Positions 1 through 5,349 of a stretch of DNA of 5,349 nucleotides are shown piece by piece (within the stretch, counting starts at the first letter, position 1; the number at the start of each line of letters is the position of its first letter). The stretch is from a bacterium (GTDB lineage: Bacteria > Tectomicrobia > Entotheonellia > Entotheonellales > Entotheonellaceae). The position numbers and the translations under genes are program-made. The notes below the pieces were generated by a model. The model made no database searches. It was not told the DNA's origin and saw nothing but the letters and a program-made list of their open reading frames with translations. The stretch is from the NCBI GenBank assembly GCA_027294925.1, contig JAPULM010000121.1:1-5349 (forward strand), in the 5' to 3' direction.

Positions 1-32
1 TCGGTCACCGTCGTGCCAGGTGACATGCAACA

Positions 33-182
33 TTAAGATAAAAATCCATATCGCCTCACATCTTTTTTGATCAATTCCCCCCGCTTGACGTCAAGCGGAG
101 ACGGGAAGGTTGTCAGAGCCATGCCCAAAACTGCCGAGAGATCGCTGATTTTGAGGTAGTGCACCGTCAGGATTGCAAGCAT
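33..182 (-). CDS. Unrecognised 49-aa ORF, doubtful
   Basis: Reading the minus strand from an ATG at 182-180 gives 49 codons to a TAA at 35-33. The product begins MLAILTVHYLKISDL, has a mildly hydrophobic first half and ends in a basic segment (KRGELIKKDVRRYG). I do not recognise a family. The stop overlaps a further ATG (33-31, TAATG), from which 11 codons stay open to the window edge, an arrangement sometimes seen in coupled genes. Against it, there is no good Shine-Dalgarno before either ATG (only AGAAAG, three bases from the first). The ORF also contains the 18-bp palindrome and overlaps the -35 of the rhodanese promoter candidate. It could be a chance ORF in a regulatory region or the tail of a decayed gene. 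Confidence 0.15.
   Translation of the reverse strand: MLAILTVHYLKISDLSAVLGMALTTFPSPLDVKRGELIKKDVRRYGFLS
81..98. promoter_or_regulatory. Perfect 18-bp palindrome, possible operator
   Basis: CCGCTTGACGTCAAGCGG is its own reverse complement over all 18 bases, with the centre between 89 and 90 and no loop. An uninterrupted dyad of this size is typical of a site bound by a dimeric regulator. A terminator is unlikely, because there is no room for a loop and no T tract on either side in the right place. It lies about 75 bases upstream of the promoter candidate for the rhodanese gene and about 190 bases before its start codon, so it could serve that gene or one to the left of the window. The binding protein is unknown. 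Confidence 0.4.
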
Positions 183-201
183 CGCTTTCTGAGTATATGA
201 T
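173..201 (+). promoter_or_regulatory. Sigma70-type promoter candidate for the rhodanese gene
   Basis: A TTGCAA hexamer (173-178, 4/6 to TTGACA) is followed after exactly 17 bases by TATGAT (196-201, 5/6 to TATAAT). Transcription would begin near 208, leaving a leader of about 84 bases before the ATG at 292. It is the best-spaced promoter-like pair I found before this gene, but it comes from consensus matching only. Confidence 0.45.
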
Positions 202-278
202 GACAGGCGTCAATCACTTGCCCGTGGCAACATACCAGAAAAGTGCTATTTGGCACAACCAGGGGTGTATTTTTTTAC

Positions 279-284
279 AGAGGG
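279..284 (+). promoter_or_regulatory. Shine-Dalgarno site fixing the rhodanese start
   Basis: AGAGGG lies seven bases before the ATG at 292. The frame is open further upstream to a TTG at 250, but that codon has no comparable site in front of it and would only add 14 residues before the first rhodanese strand. This decides for the ATG at 292. Confidence 0.6.
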
Positions 285-291
285 CAATCAT

Positions 292-1923
292 ATGGTTCAA
301 TTGATAACGGCTTCAGACCTTAAAAACATGCTTGATACTCAGGTCACCTGTGCTCTGATTGACGTGCGAGAACCCGGTGAGTATAACGCTTCCCATATTG
401 CAGGCGCCAGTCTTGTGCCTCGTCGACAACTGGAGTTCCGTATGCACCGTCTCGTGCATCATAAAAAAACCTTGATGGTGGTCTGCGATGACGATTGCCA
501 ACGAGCGCCGCTGGCTGCTGATACCCTAGAGCAAATGGGCTACACTCAGGTTCGGATGTTGGCCGGTGGTCTGAATCGCTGGACCACAGAGGGCTACGCC
601 ACCGAATGGGGGGTTAACGTGCCCAGCAAGGATTTTGGCGAAAAAATGGAGGTTCAACACCATATACCGGTGATGCATCCTGAAGAGTTGCAAGATCGCC
701 TGCAACGTGGCGATAAGATCGTTATCCTCGATTCACGCACACCGGAAGAACACCAGCGCGTCACAATCCCTCAAGCCCGTAGTGCGCCGAATGGCGAATT
801 AGCCTTGCGAATTTCTGCCTTTGCGCCGGATCCGGAGACTACGGTTGTGGTGCATTGTGCCGGCCGTACACGTAGTATCATCGGCGCCAGGCTTCTGCAA
901 CGTATGGGTATGAGCAATGTCTACGATCTCCGTAACGGCACCATGGGTTGGCAGATGGCCGGATTGGAACTAGAGTACGGCTCATCGCGGTCGGATTTAC
1001 CTGAACCCACCCCGGAAGGTCGACATGCTGCCGAAGCTTTTGCCTCACAGCTTGCCACGGAAGATGGCGTACAGTATCTGACAATTGAGGCACTGCAAAC
1101 GCTCATTACCCGCTCCGAGCAAGAAAATGTCTACCTGATTGATGTGCGGACAGAGGCCGAATACGCCAACGGGCACATTCCTGCTTTTCAATGGTCGCCG
1201 GGTGGTCAGGCCGTACAGCGAGCCGACGATCTGGTTGCGGTGCGCAACGGGCAAATTGTCTTCGCCTGCGATGGGCGGGTGCGAGCGACAGTGGCGGCTT
1301 CATGGTATCGTCAAATGGGCTTTCCAAATGTTTATGCTGTAGACGGCGGCATCAACGCATGGACCGCAAGTGGCTTGTCCCTTGAGCAATCGACGACAAA
1401 CGAAACGGCTGGCGGCTACGACGAAGGATTGATCTCTAATGACTTGCCATTTGGTTACGAAACGGCAAAGCGCAAGGTTGATACGATCACGCCGCAGGCT
1501 TTGCAACACCTTCTCAGTGACCCTGAGCCGCCAGTTGTGATCTTTGTCGATACGAGTCAAGATTTTAGTCGTGGGCATGTGCCCGGCGCCCATTGGATTC
1601 CCAGAGGCTGGTTAGAGTTTCGTGTGACAGGTGTCGTTACTGCTAAAGCGACCCCCGTCGTGGTAACTTGTACCGACGGTCTCAACGCGGTCTTGGCTGG
1701 TGGCGTTTTGAAGGAGACCGGATATCAGCAGGTTACGGTCTTGGAAGGCGGTATGGCGGCGTGGCAACAAGCTGGACTTGCGGTGGAACAAGGGTTGAGC
1801 GGTGTGATGTCGCCCCCCCATGACGTGTTGCCTATGGGCATTGACCGCAATTGGGCCGACGCCATGCACTATCTGCGATGGGAAGAAGCGTTAGGTAAAA
1901 AATATGCCGCTCCTCATGCCTAA
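292..1923 (+). CDS. Four-domain rhodanese-type sulfurtransferase
   Basis: The 543-residue product is a chain of four rhodanese domains, at about residues 1-105, 120-230, 258-368 and 395-502. Each has the usual start (IDVREPGEY, LDSRTPEEH, IDVRTEAEY, VDTSQDF) and a cysteine after a hydrophobic strand: C65, C189, C326 and C460. Rhodaneses carry sulfane sulfur on this cysteine as a persulfide and pass it to thiophilic acceptors. Domain 2 (CAGRTRS) and domain 3 (CDGRVRA) have a canonical loop. In domain 1 the loop is one residue longer with a second Cys (CDDDCQR), and domain 4 has Asn where Arg is usual (CTDGLNA). The linker VNVPSKDFGE (about 108-117) and the YLRWEEALG segment near the C-terminus match, from memory, a widespread family of four-domain rhodaneses often found near sulfur-amino-acid metabolism genes. 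There is no signal peptide or membrane segment, so it should be cytoplasmic. The physiological acceptor cannot be deduced, and no sulfur gene adjoins it here. Confidence 0.9.
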   Translation: MVQLITASDLKNMLDTQVTCALIDVREPGEYNASHIAGASLVPRRQLEFRMHRLVHHKKTLMVVCDDDCQRAPLAADTLEQMGYTQVRMLAGGLNRWTTEGYATEWGVNVPSKDFGEKMEVQHHIPVMHPEELQDRLQRGDKIVILDSRTPEEHQRVTIPQARSAPNGELALRISAFAPDPETTVVVHCAGRTRSIIGARLLQRMGMSNVYDLRNGTMGWQMAGLELEYGSSRSDLPEPTPEGRHAAEAFASQLATEDGVQYLTIEALQTLITRSEQENVYLIDVRTEAEYANGHIPAFQWSPGGQAVQRADDLVAVRNGQIVFACDGRVRATVAASWYRQMGFPNVYAVDGGINAWTASGLSLEQSTTNETAGGYDEGLISNDLPFGYETAKRKVDTITPQALQHLLSDPEPPVVIFVDTSQDFSRGHVPGAHWIPRGWLEFRVTGVVTAKATPVVVTCTDGLNAVLAGGVLKETGYQQVTVLEGGMAAWQQAGLAVEQGLSGVMSPPHDVLPMGIDRNWADAMHYLRWEEALGKKYAAPHA

Positions 1924-1940
1924 GGTTTCGGGATAGCACT

Positions 1941-1981
1941 TTACCGGACCTGCTGCTGTGGTTCTGAAAGCTTGCCGGTAA
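1941..1981. repeat. 7-bp inverted repeat after the rhodanese gene
   Basis: TTACCGG (1941-1947) and CCGGTAA (1975-1981) are exact reverse complements separated by 27 bases. They could pair as the stem of a hairpin 17 bases after the rhodanese stop. A short internal ACC/GGT match (1948-1950 with 1960-1962) is too small to count. No T run follows, so this is not a standard intrinsic terminator. It may be a 3' end hairpin, a regulatory dyad for gltX, or chance. Confidence 0.25.
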
Positions 1982-1998
1982 CATGTTAGCCTTATATT
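1972..1998 (+). promoter_or_regulatory. Weak promoter candidate for gltX-rnz
   Basis: TATATT (1993-1998, 5/6 to TATAAT) is preceded by TTGCCG (1972-1977), but the spacing is only 15 bases, shorter than the usual 17. The position, about 60 bases before the gltX start, is right. If it is not a promoter, the pair would depend on another weak site or on read-through from the rhodanese gene. Confidence 0.25.
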
Positions 1999-2050
1999 CA
2001 GAGGTTTTAAGGACAACGTTTGTTTTGCTGTGATAGCCATACCTCACCAT

Positions 2051-2054
2051 AGGA
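2051..2054 (+). promoter_or_regulatory. Shine-Dalgarno site of gltX
   Basis: AGGA lies five bases before the ATG at 2060 and eight before the ATG at 2063, so either of the two adjacent ATGs can be the start. A GTG at 2030 is in frame, but its nearest purine-rich site (AAGGA, 2009-2013) is 16 bases away, too far to serve it. Confidence 0.5.
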
Positions 2055-2059
2055 TAAAG

Positions 2060-3526
2060 ATGATGACCCAGGAAGAAGTTCGCGTACGCATTGCGCCCAG
2101 TCCGACGGGAGCGCCGCATGTTGGCACGGCGTATATTGGTTTGTTCAACTATGCGTTCGCCCGGGCAAATGGCGGTAAATTCATTATCCGTATTGAAGAC
2201 ACGGATCAGGCGCGCTCAGAGACGCGATACGAAAAGGCGATTTTGCGTGCGCTGCGCTGGATTGGCCTAAGCTGGGATGAAGGACCGGACATCGACGGAG
2301 CGTATGGACCGTATCGCCAGTCTGAACGCCTTGAGATTTACCGGAAGTATACCCAGAAGCTAATTGATCAAGGCATCGCCTATCCTTGCTGGTGCACGCC
2401 GGAACGTCTTGAGACGGTACGCCAGGCACAGCGCCAGGCCAAGTTGCCAATTCGTTATGACGGTCACTGCCGCACCCTTACTGAGGCTGAAATCAAGGCC
2501 AAGTTACAGACGGGGGATAAGTCGGTTGTGCGGCTCCGGGTGCCAGATGAGGGAAGCCTGGTGGTGCACGATGCGTTCCGCGATCCTATCACGTTTGAAT
2601 ATCAGCAGATTGACGATCAAGTGCTACTCAAATCGGACGGTTTTCCGACCTATCACCTGGCCAACGTGGTGGATGATCATTTAATGCGGATTTCACATGT
2701 GATCCGTGCCGAGGAATGGCTCTCTTCACTTCCCAAGCATGTTTTGCTGTACCAAGCATTTGACTGGAAACTGCCGGTATTCATGCATATGCCGCTTTTG
2801 CGTAATCCTGATAAGAGCAAGATTAGCAAGCGCAAGAACCCGGTCTCTTTAGAGTATTTCGAACGCCAAGGCTATTTGCCTGAAGCGATGTGCAATTTTC
2901 TGGCGCTGCTAGGATGGTCGATGCAGGACGAACGCGAAATATTTTCGCTTGACGAGATGATTAAAGAATTTACCTTTGATCGGATCAGTCTTGGCGGACC
3001 GGTGTTTGATTTACAAAAGCTTGACTGGATTAATGGCATGTACTTACGCCAACTTACCCCAACTGAACTTGCACAACGCTTGCACGATCAGGTCATTCAG
3101 CCCAAGGTTCAACGGTTGACCGATTCGGCGTATAGACAAGCGATTATCCCGCTACTGCAAGAGCGTCTCCATACCCTCGCCGATTTCCATCACATGGCAT
3201 CATTTTTTTATGATGCCCCACTTGCCTATGACGTCAGCTTGCTGGTGCCCAAAGGGCGAAACCAGAAAGAAACGGCAAAAGTGTTAGCTGACCTTAATGA
3301 GCAATTACAACGCTATAATGGTGCGTGGTCAGACACTGAGTTAGAAGCATTTATGCGTGTTTATCTCGACAACAGCAAGTGGGATGCGCGTAGCTTGTTT
3401 ATGGCTATCCGGGTGGTGATGACTGGTCGAACCGCCTCCCCGCCGCTCTTTGACACCATGCAAGTCTTGGGCAAAGAGGTTTGTCTGATGCGGCTGGAAG
3501 ACGCGGTTGCCACCTTGCAAAGATGA
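2060..3526 (+). CDS. gltX: Glutamyl-tRNA synthetase
   Basis: This cytoplasmic class I synthetase joins glutamate to tRNA-Glu using ATP. With the ATG at 2060 it has 488 residues, normal for bacterial GluRS. The start at 2063 gives one residue less. The N-terminal Rossmann domain begins RIAPSPTG and carries the HIGH-type motif HVGT (20-23), then RIEDTD. A conserved DGFPTYHLANVVDDH block spans 193-207, and the KMSKS-type loop is KISKR (254-258). The C-terminal part, from about 330, is the helical anticodon-binding region. A CWC pair (110, 112) and C137 have the spacing of the zinc site known from E. coli GluRS, but the fourth position is Thr139 rather than His. The stop lies seven bases before rnz, so the two are probably one transcript. 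Whether the enzyme is discriminating or also charges tRNA-Gln cannot be judged here. No GatCAB gene is present in the window. Confidence 0.96.
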   Translation: MMTQEEVRVRIAPSPTGAPHVGTAYIGLFNYAFARANGGKFIIRIEDTDQARSETRYEKAILRALRWIGLSWDEGPDIDGAYGPYRQSERLEIYRKYTQKLIDQGIAYPCWCTPERLETVRQAQRQAKLPIRYDGHCRTLTEAEIKAKLQTGDKSVVRLRVPDEGSLVVHDAFRDPITFEYQQIDDQVLLKSDGFPTYHLANVVDDHLMRISHVIRAEEWLSSLPKHVLLYQAFDWKLPVFMHMPLLRNPDKSKISKRKNPVSLEYFERQGYLPEAMCNFLALLGWSMQDEREIFSLDEMIKEFTFDRISLGGPVFDLQKLDWINGMYLRQLTPTELAQRLHDQVIQPKVQRLTDSAYRQAIIPLLQERLHTLADFHHMASFFYDAPLAYDVSLLVPKGRNQKETAKVLADLNEQLQRYNGAWSDTELEAFMRVYLDNSKWDARSLFMAIRVVMTGRTASPPLFDTMQVLGKEVCLMRLEDAVATLQR

Positions 3527-3533
3527 CGAGATT

Positions 3534-4448
3534 ATGAGCGAAACGTTTCGGATTACTTTTCTGGGCACCTCTGCTGCGATTCCTACCGTTAGGCGTAATG
3601 TCTCGGCCACGCTAGTGGCCTACCAGGATTTGAAATGGCTAATTGATTGTGGTGAAGGTACGCAGCGACAAATTATGCGTACCAACACGGGGTTTAAAAA
3701 TCTGACCCGCATTGTGTTGAGTCATGAACATTTGGACCACATCTTAGGCGTCGGAGGCTTATTGGCAACATTCAACATGCTGCAGCCTGTTGAGCAGGTA
3801 ACCGTCTATGGCAGCCATTCGGTATTGGAGCGCGTCCAGCAGTTGGTGAGCTTGATTGGGCGAGGCTTACAGTATAAGTTACAATACGAGCTGCTCAAGG
3901 ATGGCCTAGTTTTCACCCATCGTCAGCTGGAATGCCACGCGTTTCCCACCCGACATCGTCTGCAGCAGTCATACGGATTTGTCTTTCAGGAGAAGGTAAA
4001 ACGTCGGTTTTTAGCCGATGTCGCCACCCAGCTCGGGGTGCCGGCAGGGCCGCAACGTCGGCGTCTTTTGGCCGGTGAGCATGTTCGTTCTACAAGTGGA
4101 CAAATTGTTCATCCTGATGACGTTCTTGGACCGGCAGAGCCCGGCAAAAAACTTGTATATGTGAGTGATACCGTTTATTTTCCCGAACTCAGCGCAGTCG
4201 CGGCACAGGCTGACTGCTTAATTTCCGAGTCAACTTTTCTGGACGCTGACGCAGCATTGGCTGCTGAGGTGGGGCATATGACTGCGGCGCAAGCAGCAAC
4301 CGTTGCACGTGACGCCGGGGTTGGATTATTGTATCTGAACCATATCTCGCAACGCTATGCACGAGCAGAGCATTTACTGCTCGAAGAAGCGCGCCGGATT
4401 TTCCCCAATGCATATCTTGCCGACGATTTACACAGTATCAGCGTGTAA
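3534..4448 (+). CDS. rnz: Ribonuclease Z, short form
   Basis: This metallo-beta-lactamase-fold endonuclease cuts tRNA precursors just after the discriminator base, preparing the 3' end for CCA addition. The 304-residue product has the length of the bacterial short form. All metal and catalytic positions are present: HEHLDH (H64, H66, D68, H69), H141 in FPTRH, D212 in SDT and H270 in LNHIS. H248 in GHMTA corresponds to the auxiliary His motif. These run one residue ahead of the Bacillus subtilis numbering as I recall it. The segment LGVPAGPQRRRLLAGE (167-182) is the Gly-Pro-rich base of the flexible arm that holds tRNA. I chose the ATG at 3534, since translation from it opens directly into FRITFLGTSAAIP. 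The TTG at 3507 lies inside gltX. No strong Shine-Dalgarno precedes the start, so translation is probably coupled to gltX, which ends seven bases earlier. Confidence 0.96.
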   Translation: MSETFRITFLGTSAAIPTVRRNVSATLVAYQDLKWLIDCGEGTQRQIMRTNTGFKNLTRIVLSHEHLDHILGVGGLLATFNMLQPVEQVTVYGSHSVLERVQQLVSLIGRGLQYKLQYELLKDGLVFTHRQLECHAFPTRHRLQQSYGFVFQEKVKRRFLADVATQLGVPAGPQRRRLLAGEHVRSTSGQIVHPDDVLGPAEPGKKLVYVSDTVYFPELSAVAAQADCLISESTFLDADAALAAEVGHMTAAQAATVARDAGVGLLYLNHISQRYARAEHLLLEEARRIFPNAYLADDLHSISV

Positions 4449-4484
4449 AAAGAGCGCCTAGTCCTGCACGCCGTACCTACCCCG

Positions 4485-5168
4485 CTAGTATGGCGGCAAA
4501 TCACCATTGCGGGATTGGGCAAATCGTTGCAGCTGTTTCCAGATTGGATAGAACGATGCGAGCCAAAGTTTGCCAACTTGGGGCACAAAATTGATTGCTT
4601 TTACACGTATCCAGTCTTCAAAGCGCTCCAGCACCGAGATCGCGCCATTATCGAGATTGAGGCACCGATATTCATTGAACGGCATACCGAGATAGTGGGC
4701 CAGTGAGGTTCGGATAACGTCGCCATGCGATACGAGAACGATCACCCCCTGGGGGTATCTTTGATGAGCTGATTCGATGACTTGCACCCCTCGTTGCTGC
4801 ACCTGGTAAAGACCTTCACCGTTTGGAAAGACGGCTTTGATAGGGTCGTTGAATACTTGCTGCGCCACGGGATGGCTACGGATATCACTAAAATGTTTAC
4901 CTTCCCAATCGCCATACTCCACTTCGCGCAAATCCTGCATGTTTTCAGTGCCGACCTGCAGGCGTTCGGCGACAATATCGGCTGTCTGACGTGCCCGTAC
5001 GACCGGACTGGTCAGAATTCGGCTCACGCCAAGATTGGTTAGGACCTCGGCTGTGGCCTCGGCTTGTTGCCTGCCGCGTGCGTTAAGTGGCACAGGGCCT
5101 TGGCCAGAGATTTTACCACTCACATTTTCGTCTGTTTGGCCGTGCCGTACAAGTATGATCAGCGCCAT
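4485..5168 (-). CDS. Histidine phosphatase, phosphoglycerate-mutase-like
   Basis: The 227-residue product belongs to the histidine phosphatase superfamily (branch 1). It has the LVRHG motif with R8 and nucleophile H9, the TSPVVRARQTA segment with R60, the acidic residue E82 in LREVEYGDWEG, the FPNGEG turn (114-119) and the second catalytic histidine H148 in VSHGDVIR. All active-site positions are present, so it should form a phosphohistidine intermediate and act as a phosphatase or, less likely, a mutase. The block around H148 resembles the MSMEG_4193-like subfamily from memory. The substrate is unknown: sugar phosphates, alpha-ribazole phosphate and phosphoserine are all precedented in the superfamily. 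The catalytic fold would normally end near residue 200, and here about 27 aromatic-rich residues follow. The gene is convergent with rnz. The start is an ATG with GAAGGG seven bases upstream. Confidence 0.9.
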   Translation of the reverse strand: MALIILVRHGQTDENVSGKISGQGPVPLNARGRQQAEATAEVLTNLGVSRILTSPVVRARQTADIVAERLQVGTENMQDLREVEYGDWEGKHFSDIRSHPVAQQVFNDPIKAVFPNGEGLYQVQQRGVQVIESAHQRYPQGVIVLVSHGDVIRTSLAHYLGMPFNEYRCLNLDNGAISVLERFEDWIRVKAINFVPQVGKLWLASFYPIWKQLQRFAQSRNGDLPPY

Positions 5169-5175
5169 GCTTGGG

Positions 5176-5181
5176 CCCTTC
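5176..5181 (-). promoter_or_regulatory. Shine-Dalgarno site of the histidine phosphatase gene
   Basis: On the minus strand GAAGGG lies seven bases before the ATG at 5168-5166. Together with the RHG motif eight codons into the protein, it supports this start. Confidence 0.5.
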
Positions 5182-5247
5182 GAGCTTCCCGGTAGTTACC
5201 CATCAGTACGTTGTCCACTTGGGGGCAAAGATACCTGGCGTAAATTG

Positions 5248-5277
5248 GTTATACTGCCTATATCGTTGCCATCTAAA
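5248..5277 (-). promoter_or_regulatory. Promoter candidate for the histidine phosphatase gene
   Basis: On the minus strand TTTAGA (5277-5272, 4/6 to TTGACA) is followed after 18 bases by TATAAC (5253-5248, 5/6 to TATAAT). Transcription would start near 5241, about 72 bases before the start codon. On the plus strand the same bases contain TATACT (5250-5255), a possible -10 for the rightward gene, but I see no matching -35 for it. Confidence 0.3.
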
Positions 5278-5310
5278 TGGCGTTGCTTGCGACTGATAAT
5301 GGATCGCCAT

Positions 5311-5349
5311 ATGTTCACCAAGACCATCGTGTTCATTTTAGTAATCGTG
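5311..5349 (+). CDS. N-terminus of a membrane or secreted protein, cut by window end
   Basis: An ATG at 5311 opens a frame that reaches the last base: MFTKTIVFILVIV. A single lysine followed by a run of Ile, Val, Phe and Leu is what the start of a signal peptide or membrane anchor looks like. A GGA (5301-5303) seven bases upstream could be its ribosome site. An in-frame ATG at 5299 would add MDRH but lacks such a site. A competing frame from an ATG at 5277 is also open to the edge, but its product (MALLATDNGSPYVHQ...) looks less protein-like. With 13 codons no function can be given. Confidence 0.4.
   Translation, partial: MFTKTIVFILVIV

Noticed and set aside
4..24. GTCACC/GGTGAC hairpin (4-9 with 19-24) as a terminator of an upstream gene
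   Set aside because: The stem is only six bases with a nine-base loop and no T run follows.
121..159. Twelve-codon plus-strand ORF (MPKTAERSLILR) as a leader peptide
   Set aside because: The only purine-rich site (AAGG, 106-109) is 11 bases away, the ORF lies upstream of the promoter candidate, and nothing links it to the rhodanese gene.
250..291. TTG at 250 as the rhodanese start, adding 14 residues
   Set aside because: It has no comparable ribosome site, while the ATG at 292 has AGAGGG seven bases upstream and leads straight into the first rhodanese domain.
1139..1385. Overlapping open frames inside the rhodanese gene on both strands
   Set aside because: They lack family-like sequence and lie within a gene whose domains are unmistakable, so they are shadows of its codon use.
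1983..2033. Sixteen-codon ORF from the ATG at 1983 before gltX
   Set aside because: There is no ribosome site and it overlaps the promoter candidate, so it is most likely chance.
3229..3236. TGACGTCA inside gltX as a second copy of the core of the palindrome
   Set aside because: Only the central eight bases match, the flanks differ, and it lies in a conserved coding sequence, so it is probably chance.
4449..4520. Bidirectional terminator between rnz and the phosphatase gene
   Set aside because: The 36-base gap has no stable dyad. A GCAAAT/ATTGC near-match at 4496-4510 is bulged, short and inside the phosphatase gene.

Overview
The window holds ordinary bacterial genes at roughly half G+C. 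It carries four complete protein genes and probably the first codons of a fifth. No rRNA, tRNA, CRISPR array, insertion sequence or prophage gene is visible. The lineage cannot be fixed from this sequence. The GluRS and RNase Z sequences resemble, from memory, those of Chloroflexota and some other deep-branching or deltaproteobacterial groups, so Chloroflexota is only a tentative suggestion.

Layout: bases 1-291 hold no recognisable gene. They contain a perfect 18-bp palindrome (81-98), a good sigma70-type promoter candidate (173-201) and an unrecognised 49-codon minus-strand ORF. A four-domain rhodanese gene follows (292-1923, +). After a 136-base gap with a 7-bp inverted repeat and a weak promoter candidate comes glutamyl-tRNA synthetase (gltX, 2060-3526, +). 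Ribonuclease Z (rnz, 3534-4448, +) starts 7 bases after the gltX stop. A histidine-phosphatase (phosphoglycerate-mutase-like) gene runs convergently (4485-5168, -), with 36 bases between its stop and that of rnz. A 142-base divergent spacer then leads to the apparent start of a membrane-anchored or secreted protein that leaves the window (5311-5349, +).

How the genes work together: gltX and rnz form a tight pair with a shared theme. RNase Z trims the 3' trailer of tRNA precursors so that CCA can be added, and GluRS then charges tRNA-Glu. The rhodanese is a cytoplasmic sulfur-transfer protein, and its own promoter and the gap after it suggest a separate unit. The phosphatase is read from the opposite strand and has no evident link to the others.

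I found no convincing undescribed system. The points most worth a second look are the four differently built active-site loops of the rhodanese, the palindrome upstream of it, the gltX-rnz coupling, the incomplete zinc-type motif in GluRS and the C-terminal tail of the phosphatase.
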